A DNA stretch of 57,154 nucleotides from Candidatus Aminicenantota bacterium (GTDB lineage: Bacteria; Acidobacteriota; Aminicenantia; Aminicenantales; Aminicenantaceae), in the NCBI GenBank assembly GCA_020348385.1, contig CP070750.1:3255654-3312807 (forward strand), given 5' to 3'. Numbering within the stretch: the first letter of the stretch is position 1; each line of letters starts with the position of its first letter. This document shows, in pieces, positions 15,833-24,835 of the stretch. The notes below the pieces were generated by a model. The model searched no databases. It saw only the letters and a program-made list of their open reading frames with translations, and was not told where the DNA came from. The position numbers were made by a program, and so were the translations under genes.

Positions 15833-17971
15833 TTATTTTTTGGGTAAGAAGTTTTCCATCACCCAGACTTCGGGCCATCTTGCTTCAGATCCTCTTGAAT
15901 GGAAGACAATTTGCTGGCCGTCGGGATGGGCGCTGAAATGGCGAAACTCATTCATCTCCAATCCTAATCCTTGAAGTTCTCCTCCCTCTACAGGGATCTG
16001 GACCAGTTCAAAGAATCTTCGAGAAGGTTCATCGGAATCAGTTTTTCCCTGATAGAAAAGAATGTATCTTCCTCCTGCAACCCAGGTGGGAGAAATGACA
16101 ATAAATCCTTGATCCTCAAAGGAATACAAGATTCGAGATTCTCCGCCCAAAGCAGGGATGACCCTCAACACTCTTCTTTCATCTCTATTCAGAAGGACAA
16201 GCCATCGCCCGTCAGGTGAGATGTCGATATCTTTTGCATCGGAAGGAGATCCAGGAAGGACTGTATCTCGACCGCTTGCAATGTCATACATATATATATG
16301 GGATTTCCTGCGGTAATAAGGGACTTTTGCACCTGGTTCGCTTTTTGTGTAGAAAATTGTCTTTCCATCCTTAGACCATCTGTGAGAGAAAATCATTAAC
16401 TCAGGCTCAATTTTAATAATGGGATCGACAACACCCGTTTGTGCATCAATCCTGTAAATACTATTGAGGTTATCTTTTGAGTCTCCTACTTCGACAGAAA
16501 TAAATCGGCCGTCCGGCGACCAACGAGGAGAAGTAAAGCCTTTCAATTCTGGATAAAGCTCTCTTTCCTTGCCCGATTGCACATCACGAATACATAAAAC
16601 GCTGCGGGGAACCGGTCCGGGTCCTCGAGTGGAAACATAGGCAAGATATTTCCCATCTTTGGAATAGGCAGGATATCGGTTAGACCCTTCATAATGCAGG
16701 GTTGCCTTTTTGGGTGGAGAAAGGATTTTTCCTGTGTCTGAATCGATTTGGATCGAGTAAATATCATTCATTCGGTTGTTAACACCGTAATAGAAATTGC
16801 CATTCTGGGTAAATCCCAGAGGTACAATGAATCCCATATCTTTTTTAATCATCTTTGGAGGTGGCCTCAGCGCACCATTATCAACACCAACAATCCAAGC
16901 GTCTCCTGTTCCTGTGCCTCTTGCAAAGAATATCCACTTCCCATCCGGGGCCCAGCCGAGCAGTGTTTCATTCATAGGATGACGAATCAGTGGAGTCTCA
17001 ATTTTATCCTCGACCGACATAATGAAGATATCTCGCTTTTGTGTGTCTTCATCTTGTGGATAATCATAAACAAGATATTTTCCATCTGGAGAGAAGGTAA
17101 TGACGGGGGGATAACCGGCCCATTCCCTACCAGAAATATCTTTTAAAATGTGGAATGATCCGTCAGCAACTGATATGAGTCCCAACTGCAAAGGTTTTTC
17201 TTCCTGGTTAGAGGCTGCGAGAATGCTTTTGCCATCAGGTGACCAACCAAAGGGCTGCCAATATGCCATTTCTTTCAATGTGCATGAGAGGATCTGAGGT
17301 TTGGTGCTATCAAGTCCAACGATTCTCAAATCAAATGATTCCTTTTCGTTGGCCCAATTATAAACAATCCTCTTGCTATCAGGTGACCACTTGGAAAAGA
17401 GCGCAAATTCCGGAGATTCCACCCAAGAACCTTTACTGGTAAGCCTGCGGTTTTTTCCTGTGGCAAGATCACGGATGGCAAGATCGCCTGTATTCCAGTC
17501 CACATATGACATATATTTTCCATCAGGAGAGGGTTCACCCAAGATATCCGTTCCAGGGCCGGCCCATACCTTTCGGATGTTAAATTCTTTCTCGACTTTG
17601 GCGATAACAGATTGGGCTTTACGAAGCATAGATAGCTTCTCCTGGGCTACTTTAACGATTTCTTTTTGTTCAGGAAAATCATCCAGGACTTTTTGGTAGG
17701 CTTTCGGAGCTTCCTGCAAGCCTAATTTTTCATAACAGAGGCCGATGTGGAGCTGGGCTTTGGCGGCAATTTCGCGATTGTCCGGGAATTGCTTCAGAAT
17801 CTGCTCATACAGTCCGATGGCCTTCTGGAGATCTCCCTGAGCCTCTTCTGTGTACAAGGCTTTCTCGAAAAGTTCTTCTTCAGTCTGTTGGGACGACAAA
17901 TCAATGAATAGGACAAGCAGGATGATCGTTGTCAAAAAAAGAATGAATGACATCTTTTTCATTTTTTTCAT
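15833..17971 (-). CDS. Exported TPR + PD40 propeller protein of unit 3
   Basis: 712 residues; GGAGG lies five bases before the ATG. Signal peptide (about 8-28), TPR segment at about 30-115 (DLQKAIGLYEQILKQFPDNR, QLHIGLCYEKLGLQEAPKAY), then a PD40/TolB-like propeller (SPDGKYM, WSPDSKR, WSPDGKS, FSPDGKY, WSPDGRF, SPDGRW). Near the C-terminus it ends VWVMENFLPKK, like the ENFLP/KNIIP endings of propellers 1 and 2. Most probably periplasmic or surface-attached; function unknown. Last gene of unit 3. Confidence 0.9.
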   Translation of the reverse strand: MKKMKKMSFILFLTTIILLVLFIDLSSQQTEEELFEKALYTEEAQGDLQKAIGLYEQILKQFPDNREIAAKAQLHIGLCYEKLGLQEAPKAYQKVLDDFPEQKEIVKVAQEKLSMLRKAQSVIAKVEKEFNIRKVWAGPGTDILGEPSPDGKYMSYVDWNTGDLAIRDLATGKNRRLTSKGSWVESPEFALFSKWSPDSKRIVYNWANEKESFDLRIVGLDSTKPQILSCTLKEMAYWQPFGWSPDGKSILAASNQEEKPLQLGLISVADGSFHILKDISGREWAGYPPVITFSPDGKYLVYDYPQDEDTQKRDIFIMSVEDKIETPLIRHPMNETLLGWAPDGKWIFFARGTGTGDAWIVGVDNGALRPPPKMIKKDMGFIVPLGFTQNGNFYYGVNNRMNDIYSIQIDSDTGKILSPPKKATLHYEGSNRYPAYSKDGKYLAYVSTRGPGPVPRSVLCIRDVQSGKERELYPELKGFTSPRWSPDGRFISVEVGDSKDNLNSIYRIDAQTGVVDPIIKIEPELMIFSHRWSKDGKTIFYTKSEPGAKVPYYRRKSHIYMYDIASGRDTVLPGSPSDAKDIDISPDGRWLVLLNRDERRVLRVIPALGGESRILYSFEDQGFIVISPTWVAGGRYILFYQGKTDSDEPSRRFFELVQIPVEGGELQGLGLEMNEFRHFSAHPDGQQIVFHSRGSEARWPEVWVMENFLPKK

Positions 17972-18006
17972 GATGACCTCCGTTTCATTTCGTTTTCATT
18001 GATCAC

Positions 18007-18061
18007 AATATAACGATTCCTGAAACGAAGCGTGTCAAGGAAGTATGGAGATCCCATGAAA
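18007..18061 (-). promoter_or_regulatory. OmpR-type operator/promoter of the unit 3 propeller gene
   Basis: Half-sites TCAAG 18035-18039, TGGAG 18046-18050 and TGAAA 18057-18061 (plus-strand reading), exactly 11 bp apart. The proximal one begins 27 nt before TATATT (minus strand, 18012-18007). Confidence 0.55.
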
Positions 18062-18079
18062 ATACCAAGCAAAAACATT

Positions 18080-18766
18080 TTAATCCACAAACTTGTATCC
18101 CACACCACGGACGCTGATAATGTGTTGGGGATCGGAAGGATCATCCTCAAGCTTTTTCCGGATGTTGGCGATATGGCTGTCTACAGTTCTGTCTGAAACA
18201 GATAAATTGTCTTCTCCCCACACACTATCCAGAAAATCGTCCCGGGTAAGAACTTCCCCTTTTCTTTGAATCAAAAGCTTCAACAAATGATATTCCAAAG
18301 GAGTCAATTCCAAATTTCCTCCTTTTTTAGTGGCCTCGTATTTTTTAAAATCAAGCTCGATTCCACCGAAGGAGTATGTGCTCAAATCGTTTGGCTGAGC
18401 CTCTGTTCTCCGAAAGATGGCTTTGGCCCGGGCCAAAAGCTCCCTGAGGCTGAAGGGTTTGGTAACATAGTCATCCGCCCCCAACTCCAATCCTAAAACC
18501 TTGTCGATTTCTTTATCCTTGACCGTCAGCATGATGATGGGCGTTCTGTTTCCCTCCATCCTCAATCTTTTGCACACTTCATACCCATCCAAAACCGGCA
18601 GCATAATGTCCAGGACGATGAGGTCCGGTTTTTGATTTCTAACCGCTTCCAATCCTTTCTCTCCATTATCCACAGTCCAAACATCGTACCCTTCAGATTC
18701 AAATTCGTCCTTGAGTCCAAGAGATATGCCAGGATCGTCTTCCACAATCAAAATTTTCTTCGCCAT
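18080..18766 (-). CDS. OmpR/PhoB-family response regulator of unit 3
   Basis: 228 residues. Receiver with IVEDD, D53 in IVLDIMLPVLDGYEV and K in DDYVTKPFS; winged-helix domain with recognition helix DRTVDSHIANIRKK and terminal VRGVGYKFVD. It starts 7 nt after the kinase 3 stop with GAGGT in front of the ATG. Expected to act on the half-sites before kinase 3 and propeller 3, and perhaps on those of unit 2. Confidence 0.95.
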   Translation of the reverse strand: MAKKILIVEDDPGISLGLKDEFESEGYDVWTVDNGEKGLEAVRNQKPDLIVLDIMLPVLDGYEVCKRLRMEGNRTPIIMLTVKDKEIDKVLGLELGADDYVTKPFSLRELLARAKAIFRRTEAQPNDLSTYSFGGIELDFKKYEATKKGGNLELTPLEYHLLKLLIQRKGEVLTRDDFLDSVWGEDNLSVSDRTVDSHIANIRKKLEDDPSDPQHIISVRGVGYKFVD

Positions 18767-18773
18767 ATTGACC

Positions 18774-20912
18774 TCACTTCGATTTTCTCTGTATCGGAAA
18801 AATCAAAGAAAATGTACTCCCATCTCCGACCTTGCTCTTGACGGAAACCTTTCCCCCGTGGGCCTCAACTGTATGTTTGACCAGAGTCAATCCCAAACCC
18901 GTGCCCTTGACCGTTTGTTTGAGGGCATTTTTTCCCTGGTAGAATTTGTCGAAGATTTTATCCCACTCATACGGGGGGATTCCGATTCCATTATCTTTGA
19001 CTTCTAAGATAACATTTCTCTCATCTCGACTGAGACGGACTTCGATTTTTTTATTATCCCGGGAAAATTTCACGGCATTGTCCAACAGATTATTTAAGGC
19101 TTGTGACAGGGCCTCTCTATCAACAGAAAGCTTGGGAATATCCTTTTGAATAAAAGCTTGGATAGAAAAATCTTTCAGGAGTTCATCTTTTTGAAAGGCC
19201 TGGATTTGATGGGACACCAGCTGGGCCAAATTTATTTCCACAAAATCATATTCTCTTTTCCCCTCATCGATTTTGGAAAAATCCAGGATATTGCCCACCA
19301 TTCGAGTCAGCTTATCTGTATCCTGGGCGATGACAGAAAAATATTGCTTCATTTTTGTTCTTTCTTTGACTTTTCCCTCCTGCAGCCTCTCAACCAGGGT
19401 TCTTATCGATGTCAGCGGCGTTTTGAACTCGTGGGAGACAGATGATACAAAATCGGATTTTATTTTGAGCACTTCCATTTCGTGCGATATCGTTCTCATG
19501 ATCAAAGCGGCCCCGAACGTCAGGACGATCAGGAGCACCACGATCGTCCAAAAATAAAAACTTTTTTTGATATCTATCCCACTCAGACCTGAAGTTTTGC
19601 CGCGGAAAAACTCGATCTTCCAAGGCGGGAAATTATTTTCGAAGAATTCTGTGACAGTTGCCAATTCTGTGGATTCGTCCTTATTTCCCAATAAAAGCCT
19701 GTCAGATAGATCGGAAATGACAACGCTTGTGTTTTCGCTTAATTGCTGATTTTCAATAAGCTTTTTCAATACGTGATCGACTAAATATTCTTGATCTACC
19801 TTAGCGCCAATCAAACCAGAAAAAGCGGCGTTTGTCCCATCCGGGAACAAAACAGAAGCAATTAGATAGGGGGTGTCATCGATCGTTTTCTCATAAAAAA
19901 TTGGAGAAGATCCGGTATCAGAAGCGCGAATGAGTCTATTCTTAAGATCGGGAATGATCTCCCCCTCGATATTCCTCATTGTTCGCCATTGTTCAATTCT
20001 TTCTTTGTATATAACCTGAAGTTGGTCCCTTTCCTGAGACGTTTCGTCATCAAGAGATTCTTTTTTCGTTTCAGAGACAATCTCTGAAACGGCCTCATTG
20101 ACCAAAGAACAATATGTTTTAAACTGGGCCTCCGTAAGATACCAGGTCATATCGCAAAGATTCCTGTACAAGGCCAATGATGTCTTAATGACATTTGCAG
20201 AATCTCCCAATTCCTTGTAACAGCTCACGATCTGTAATCCACTGATGACAGCTAGTGGAAGCTTCGAAGCACTCAAGCTGAATTTATAATCTTCGATAAC
20301 CGTTTTGTAGTTTTTGATGGCATTTTCATAATCCTTTTTTTTCATACGAACTCGAGCCATATTGGCAAGCATTTGCGCCTTTAGATTTTCAGCCTCCGTT
20401 TGGTTGAATAGTTCTCGATACAGAGAAATGGCCATGTCGTATCTTTTCTGTTCGAATTCGTATCCTTCTGCCCTTCGTAATTTGGAAAGCTTAGAGCCTT
20501 TGAATCGGGGGATCGTGGACACCTCTGTCCTCAAGACAGGTTGGAACTGTGGAAAAAACACATCCTCATCTTCATAGGCGATAAATGCGTACTCCATCAA
20601 AGGACTATCGATCAATTGTGTGAGGAACAAGTTTTGTACTTCAGGATAATTCTTCTCCAAAATTGAAGAGGAGTGTGCCAAGTTTTGGAGACTCGTTCCA
20701 AGTTCTCTGAAACTATTTTTGACTTGGGATTTCAGATGTTCAGCTGCTCTCCGGTGTTCGTTCTCCCGTTGTTTGGCTACTCGGAATCTTTCGTTTCTGA
20801 TGGCACGGATACCGAAAACCCCAAGAAATATCGAGGGGACAAAGATGGTCAGGAAAAATATCAGGATAATCCTTTTTTGTCTTTTGACAGCGATTTTCAG
20901 GTTTTCAAGCAT
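18774..20912 (-). CDS. Sensor histidine kinase of unit 3 with TPR-like extracytoplasmic domain
   Basis: 712 residues from the ATG at 20912, matching the start of kinase 2; a TTG two codons upstream is less likely. Membrane helices at about 14-36 and 452-474. Sensor region with TPR-like repeats (about 155-250: EQKRYDMAISLYRELFNQTE, KKDYENAIKNYKTVIEDY) and membrane-proximal FENNFPPWKIEFF. Kinase core: H494 in VSHEFKTPLTS, N-box LNNLLDNAVKFS, G-boxes DNGIGI and GTGLGLTL. First gene of unit 3. No other gene is co-oriented directly upstream without a gap, so transcription probably begins at its own operator. Confidence 0.93.
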   Translation of the reverse strand: MLENLKIAVKRQKRIILIFFLTIFVPSIFLGVFGIRAIRNERFRVAKQRENEHRRAAEHLKSQVKNSFRELGTSLQNLAHSSSILEKNYPEVQNLFLTQLIDSPLMEYAFIAYEDEDVFFPQFQPVLRTEVSTIPRFKGSKLSKLRRAEGYEFEQKRYDMAISLYRELFNQTEAENLKAQMLANMARVRMKKKDYENAIKNYKTVIEDYKFSLSASKLPLAVISGLQIVSCYKELGDSANVIKTSLALYRNLCDMTWYLTEAQFKTYCSLVNEAVSEIVSETKKESLDDETSQERDQLQVIYKERIEQWRTMRNIEGEIIPDLKNRLIRASDTGSSPIFYEKTIDDTPYLIASVLFPDGTNAAFSGLIGAKVDQEYLVDHVLKKLIENQQLSENTSVVISDLSDRLLLGNKDESTELATVTEFFENNFPPWKIEFFRGKTSGLSGIDIKKSFYFWTIVVLLIVLTFGAALIMRTISHEMEVLKIKSDFVSSVSHEFKTPLTSIRTLVERLQEGKVKERTKMKQYFSVIAQDTDKLTRMVGNILDFSKIDEGKREYDFVEINLAQLVSHQIQAFQKDELLKDFSIQAFIQKDIPKLSVDREALSQALNNLLDNAVKFSRDNKKIEVRLSRDERNVILEVKDNGIGIPPYEWDKIFDKFYQGKNALKQTVKGTGLGLTLVKHTVEAHGGKVSVKSKVGDGSTFSLIFPIQRKSK

Positions 20913-20947
20913 ACCCAATCCCGAAAAGATGTGATTATCCCAGCGCT

Positions 20948-21002
20948 AGCTTACCATACTTGGTATGATTAAACGTTAAGGAAGTGTGGAGAATCTGTCA
21001 AG
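20948..21002 (-). promoter_or_regulatory. OmpR-type operator/promoter of kinase 3
   Basis: Half-sites TTAAG 20976-20980, TGGAG 20987-20991 and TCAAG 20998-21002 (plus-strand reading), exactly 11 bp apart. The hexamer 27 nt from the proximal site is TAAGCT (minus strand, 20953-20948), a weak -10. The motif AAACGTTAAGGAAGT is identical at kinase 2. Confidence 0.5.
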
Positions 21003-21031
21003 GGATAGTGAAAAAGAGGAAGGTTTTTTTA

Positions 21032-21487
21032 TTAATCGAAATAATACCGGACGCCGACTCCGGTTGTCATCCGAAAGACCGTTTTGGGAGTTACATTCAT
21101 GATTGGGCCGAGCTCAAAAAATATTTCTACCGGATCCTTTTCAAAAAGATAGCTGAGTCCCAAAGGGAACCTGACACCAACCTGAGTTTTGTTCACTGTT
21201 TTAACTCTTGCTCCGATGCCATAATAGAGCACAAGATTCCCTTTTTCGATACGGAATAGACGAAAGTTATGGAACAGATAATCGGCATGGATGTGAATAG
21301 CGTCTTCTCCTTCAAAAGACCAGGCTACTGCGACATCAAACGCCTCCCTTCTTCCTACCCAGCTTTTAAAACTGACGCCTGTCGGCTCTCCCAAAATAAT
21401 CCCCAGGCCAAAACCGCTATCCTGAGCTGGCAAAGTGACGGGCAGAGCGACAATCCCTAATAAAAAAACAATAATGGATTTTTTCAC
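21032..21487 (-). CDS. Small outer-membrane beta-barrel-like protein
   Basis: 151 residues from a GTG start with GGAAGG upstream. Signal peptide at about 1-21 (cut after TLPAQ), then short amphipathic strands rich in aromatic residues (GLGIILGEPTGVSFKSW, IHADYLFHNFRLF, YYGIGARV, GLSYLFEK, GVGVRYYFD). The terminal aromatic residues fit a small outer-membrane barrel. I know similar proteins only as uncharacterised barrels. It lies 44 nt downstream of the DUF4382 lipoprotein gene on the same strand and is probably co-transcribed with it. Confidence 0.75.
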   Translation of the reverse strand: MKKSIIVFLLGIVALPVTLPAQDSGFGLGIILGEPTGVSFKSWVGRREAFDVAVAWSFEGEDAIHIHADYLFHNFRLFRIEKGNLVLYYGIGARVKTVNKTQVGVRFPLGLSYLFEKDPVEIFFELGPIMNVTPKTVFRMTTGVGVRYYFD

Positions 21488-21531
21488 TGGAACCTTCCCT
21501 GAGATCCATAGTTTTTCTCTGCGGCCGAGAA

Positions 21532-22173
21532 CTAAGAATTGTTTATTTTTTTCATCCCTTCGACCTTTATAACAGGCCTCATCGTGTAGGTGTCCTCCCC
21601 TTCTTTCTTGCCTTTTCCCTGTTTGGACACCTTGATCGACTCAATTGCATCAAAATCCAATATGATCTGAAGTGTAGCGTTTTCCTCAATTTTAAATTGA
21701 ACGGGAATTTTTATCTCATTGCTGGGAATCTTCATCTCGTATCCGATCGGCTTTTCATCTTCCATAAAAACTATCGTTCCTGCTACAACCCGCATTCTGA
21801 TCTGGTTATAGTGGCCAGCTCCCAGTTCACCATCAACGATTGTTAAAGGAGTATCTTGCAATGCAAGCAGATTGACCGGGGGAAGTTCTTCCTCTAAAAC
21901 AATAATAAAATTCTCCGGAGAAGCCTTATGAACTCTTATTTTATCGATGGTCACCAATATTTCCGCTGCCTCTTCTACCGGATTATCCTTTAGTTTTATG
22001 ACTAAAGAGCCAAGATTGGTGGTCGTGGAACTGGTATTTGAACTCGAACCTGATTCTGTCTCTGGCCCCGTAAAGGGCAAAGCTGCCTCCGATGATGCGG
22101 GAGATTTGCAGTTGACAGCGAAAATTAAAACCAAACAAACGAAAATTCCGAAAAGAATGCCCCATTTTTTCAT
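21532..22173 (-). CDS. DUF4382-type lipoprotein
   Basis: 213 residues. The N-terminus has a hydrophobic signal ending at C22 (LIFAVNC), a probable lipoprotein signal with an unusual asparagine before the cysteine. A serine-rich linker follows, then a beta-sandwich region from about residue 55 resembling DUF4382 (SLVIKLKDNPVEEAAEILVT, GHYNQIRMRVVAGTIVF, YTMRPVIKVEGMK). Such domains are found in surface or periplasmic lipoproteins; their role is unknown. GGAGAGG precedes the ATG. Confidence 0.78.
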   Translation of the reverse strand: MKKWGILFGIFVCLVLIFAVNCKSPASSEAALPFTGPETESGSSSNTSSTTTNLGSLVIKLKDNPVEEAAEILVTIDKIRVHKASPENFIIVLEEELPPVNLLALQDTPLTIVDGELGAGHYNQIRMRVVAGTIVFMEDEKPIGYEMKIPSNEIKIPVQFKIEENATLQIILDFDAIESIKVSKQGKGKKEGEDTYTMRPVIKVEGMKKINNS

Positions 22174-22291
22174 CGCTTCCTCTCCTTTCTTTGGGAATGA
22201 TAAAACAAAGTTCTCAAAATAGCAATACCGCTTCCAATAGAATTGGTCGGTTCAGCGAAGAAAAAACGCAAGATAAGCGAGGATTTTATTC

Positions 22292-22314
22292 AAAAAGAGA
22301 ACCGTCCCCTTTTT
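22292..22314. repeat. Half copy of the GGGGACGG palindrome, copy D
   Basis: Only the right arm is intact (AGAGAACCGTCCCCTTTTT). A degenerate left arm may be present about 60 bases upstream (GGTCGGTTC) but is not convincing. It lies just past the end of the TPR protease gene. Confidence 0.6.
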
Positions 22315-22319
22315 ATCTT

Positions 22320-24263
22320 CTATTTAATCTTATTTTTTAGTTCTTGTTTGAAGTCGGGGTGGACTTGGAGGCCGGCGGCTTCAGCTTTTTGGAGATGATC
22401 CCAGGCTTTTGCGAACATTTCCTGACGGAAGTAGATCACAGCCAGATTGTTGTGGGCCTGGGCGTGGTTGGGCGTTATATCAATCACCTTTTTGTAATGG
22501 ATGAGCGCCTTGGGATACACAGCTTTTTTCATATAAAGATTTCCGATGTTGAGTTGAGCTTCCAAATTTTCCGGTTCTAGAGTTATGGCTTCCCGGTATT
22601 CTACCAGGGCCTCGTTGAATCTTTCTTCTTTCTCCAGCAGAAGACCCAGAATTATGTGGGGCTGGGGAAGTTTTGGGTCCAAAGAGATCGCCCTTTTTGC
22701 CTTTTTTTTGGCTTGATCCATCCTCCCTTCCATTAAATGAATATACCCCAGATTGGCATGCACAACGGCATAATCCGGATCGATGGCCAACACCTCTTTA
22801 CACTCCTCGAAAGCTTCTGCCAACAAGCCTTTCTTCAGATATGCCGAGGCAAGATTGGAATGGGCTTTCAAGTAGTGGGGTCGGAGCCGAATCGCTTCTT
22901 TAAATTTATCTATTGCTATATCCACATGTCCCTGCAGTAAATAGACCCGCCCCAAGTTATAATGTGCCTGGGTGTATTCTGGATTTATTTCCAGCGATCT
23001 TTCAAACGCATCAATCGCCTGCTCCACCATTTTTCTAATCATGTAAATAGTCCCCAGATTGTTATAGGCTCCTGGCAGTTCAGGATTAATCCCCAGAGCT
23101 GTCCGAGAATAAGCTTCTGCCTCAGTATATTGCTCTTTCAAAATGAGCGCCGATCCCATGGTCGAATAAGCCTCTGCCAAACGGGGATATAGCTCCAACG
23201 CTTTTTCACAGTGGGCGATCGCCCTCTCGGCCAACCCCTGTTGGAGATAGACAAACCCAAGATTGGAATAAGCCTTGGCATAAAAGGGATTGAGTTCAAT
23301 CGCCTTTTGGTATTCCTGAATGGCCTCCTCGTACGCTTCCTTTTTCATATAAGCGATCCCCAGATTGTAATGGACCTCAGGAAGATTTGGCTGGAGCTGG
23401 AGCATCTTTTTGTATTGTTCAATGGCCTTATCGAGCTGTCCCTTTCTTCTGTAGGCAATCCCCAAATGATGATAGGCTTCTGGTAGGTTGGGATTTATCT
23501 TCAAGGCCTGGAGGCACTCTGCCATCATGGCATCATAGTCTTTTTTCTCCATATAAATCGATGCCAACATGATATAAATCTCAACTTCCTCCAGATTTTT
23601 TGCTTTCCTCCCATTATAGATTTCTATGGCTTCATCCAGTTTGTCTTCGGACAAGGGGAATTGGTAGATATTGAAATCTCTTTCTTTATTCAACAGAATG
23701 ATCTTCTTAGAAAAATCATCGAACGCAGAGCCTGGATTTTTACGGCTCATGATCAAGCCGGGTTGATTGAGGTCAAGAGCTCCGAACAAATGGCCCAACT
23801 CATGAACGATCATCCTTTCCATTATCGTTGAAGGTTTCATCCGCCTTAACAAAACAAACCCCTTCAGATAGGATGCAACACCCTCAAGTCCGTATTCAAT
23901 GCGGGGCTGATTGGTGAATCCCAGAACAGCGTCGTACTCATCCAGAGAAATACTTTTTCTCAAATCGTTCAAAAGATCCACTATGGAATTCTGGGAATTA
24001 TCCGAGCTCCAAGATTCGATTGTCCCTATCTCGAAGCGAATGCCGAATTCCTTTTCAAAAACACGAGAGGCGTTCGCAAGATGCCTCCTAACCACAAGAC
24101 GCCAATCTCTATCCCTCCTGAACTCTTCATCCACAGCAACCTTGAGATTGACAACGCGGACAGACTGACTCTTAGATAATGCGGGTTGGAAAAGGAGAAC
24201 GACAAGCAGAGAAAGAATAAATAGCCGACAAAAATCATAAGAAATTCCTTGAGGATTTCTCAT
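22320..24263 (-). CDS. Exported metzincin-like metalloprotease with 12 TPR repeats
   Basis: 647 residues from the ATG at 24263; a TTG two codons upstream is less likely. Signal peptide at about 12-34. The next about 170 residues hold HELGHLFGALD (H154, E155, H158, G161, D164), the metzincin zinc site HExxHxxGxxD, followed about ten residues later by LIMS, a possible Met-turn. From about residue 210 there are about 12 canonical 34-residue TPRs (AYHHLGIAYRRKGQLDKAIE, HYNLGIAYMKKEAYEEAIQE). An archaemetzincin- or snapalysin-like enzyme fused to a TPR scaffold would act in the periplasm. Substrate unknown. Confidence 0.82.
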   Translation of the reverse strand: MRNPQGISYDFCRLFILSLLVVLLFQPALSKSQSVRVVNLKVAVDEEFRRDRDWRLVVRRHLANASRVFEKEFGIRFEIGTIESWSSDNSQNSIVDLLNDLRKSISLDEYDAVLGFTNQPRIEYGLEGVASYLKGFVLLRRMKPSTIMERMIVHELGHLFGALDLNQPGLIMSRKNPGSAFDDFSKKIILLNKERDFNIYQFPLSEDKLDEAIEIYNGRKAKNLEEVEIYIMLASIYMEKKDYDAMMAECLQALKINPNLPEAYHHLGIAYRRKGQLDKAIEQYKKMLQLQPNLPEVHYNLGIAYMKKEAYEEAIQEYQKAIELNPFYAKAYSNLGFVYLQQGLAERAIAHCEKALELYPRLAEAYSTMGSALILKEQYTEAEAYSRTALGINPELPGAYNNLGTIYMIRKMVEQAIDAFERSLEINPEYTQAHYNLGRVYLLQGHVDIAIDKFKEAIRLRPHYLKAHSNLASAYLKKGLLAEAFEECKEVLAIDPDYAVVHANLGYIHLMEGRMDQAKKKAKRAISLDPKLPQPHIILGLLLEKEERFNEALVEYREAITLEPENLEAQLNIGNLYMKKAVYPKALIHYKKVIDITPNHAQAHNNLAVIYFRQEMFAKAWDHLQKAEAAGLQVHPDFKQELKNKIK

Positions 24264-24352
24264 TGGCAAATGTTTTCCCGATTAAATTATAACACAGGAA
24301 ATTGTATACCAACGTGCTTGGTGAATTTTAAGAAATGGATTCTGAAAAAGTG

Positions 24353-24835
24353 CTATTTTTTCACAAGAGCATTCAAGTATTTAAGATCTTCTTTATCGAT
24401 ATCCCGCTTGAGAGCGGTTTTGTTTTTTATCAAATCTTCCAATCCCACGAAATAAACGGGATATTTTTTTCCCCTTATCCTGATGCTCTCCTCAACCTTC
24501 GCATCCCAAGCCTCATCAAAGGCCACATTTGTCAGGGAATTGTAAAGGACGATTTGATTTGGAGGAACTCCGTATTGGACAGTTGCCCCGATAAGGAGAA
24601 GTCCATCGGATGATTTCAGACCGGGCATTTCGCCTGCCCAATATTCATCCAGCGCATCCCATAATTTTTCTGCATTTGCGACTGTCGGTTCATGAAAAAA
24701 ATCGATGCCGTTGGAGAGCCTAGCATGGCCATGATAAATAACGGCTTCTCCACCCACAATAACATAACGAACATCATGACCGGCAAGCACGCGGATAAAT
24801 TCCTGGACATCTGACGAAAAATAAGATGCTTTCAT
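24353..24835 (-). CDS. Nucleotidyltransferase-fold protein (AbiEii / DUF6036-like)
   Basis: 160 residues. RYVIVGGEAVIYHGHARLS is the start of the minimal nucleotidyltransferase fold seen in AbiEii-type and DUF6036 proteins. The usual metal site, T-x-D-x-D, appears here as SNGIDFF: the first aspartate is replaced by glycine and only one (in GIDFF) is kept. A later region (YFVGLEDLIKNKTALKRDID) matches the family's C-terminal helix with K/R-D pairs. Activity may be changed or lost. GAGAGG precedes the ATG. A small basic 48-residue gene upstream on the same strand may be a partner. Confidence 0.75.
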   Translation of the reverse strand: MKASYFSSDVQEFIRVLAGHDVRYVIVGGEAVIYHGHARLSNGIDFFHEPTVANAEKLWDALDEYWAGEMPGLKSSDGLLLIGATVQYGVPPNQIVLYNSLTNVAFDEAWDAKVEESIRIRGKKYPVYFVGLEDLIKNKTALKRDIDKEDLKYLNALVKK

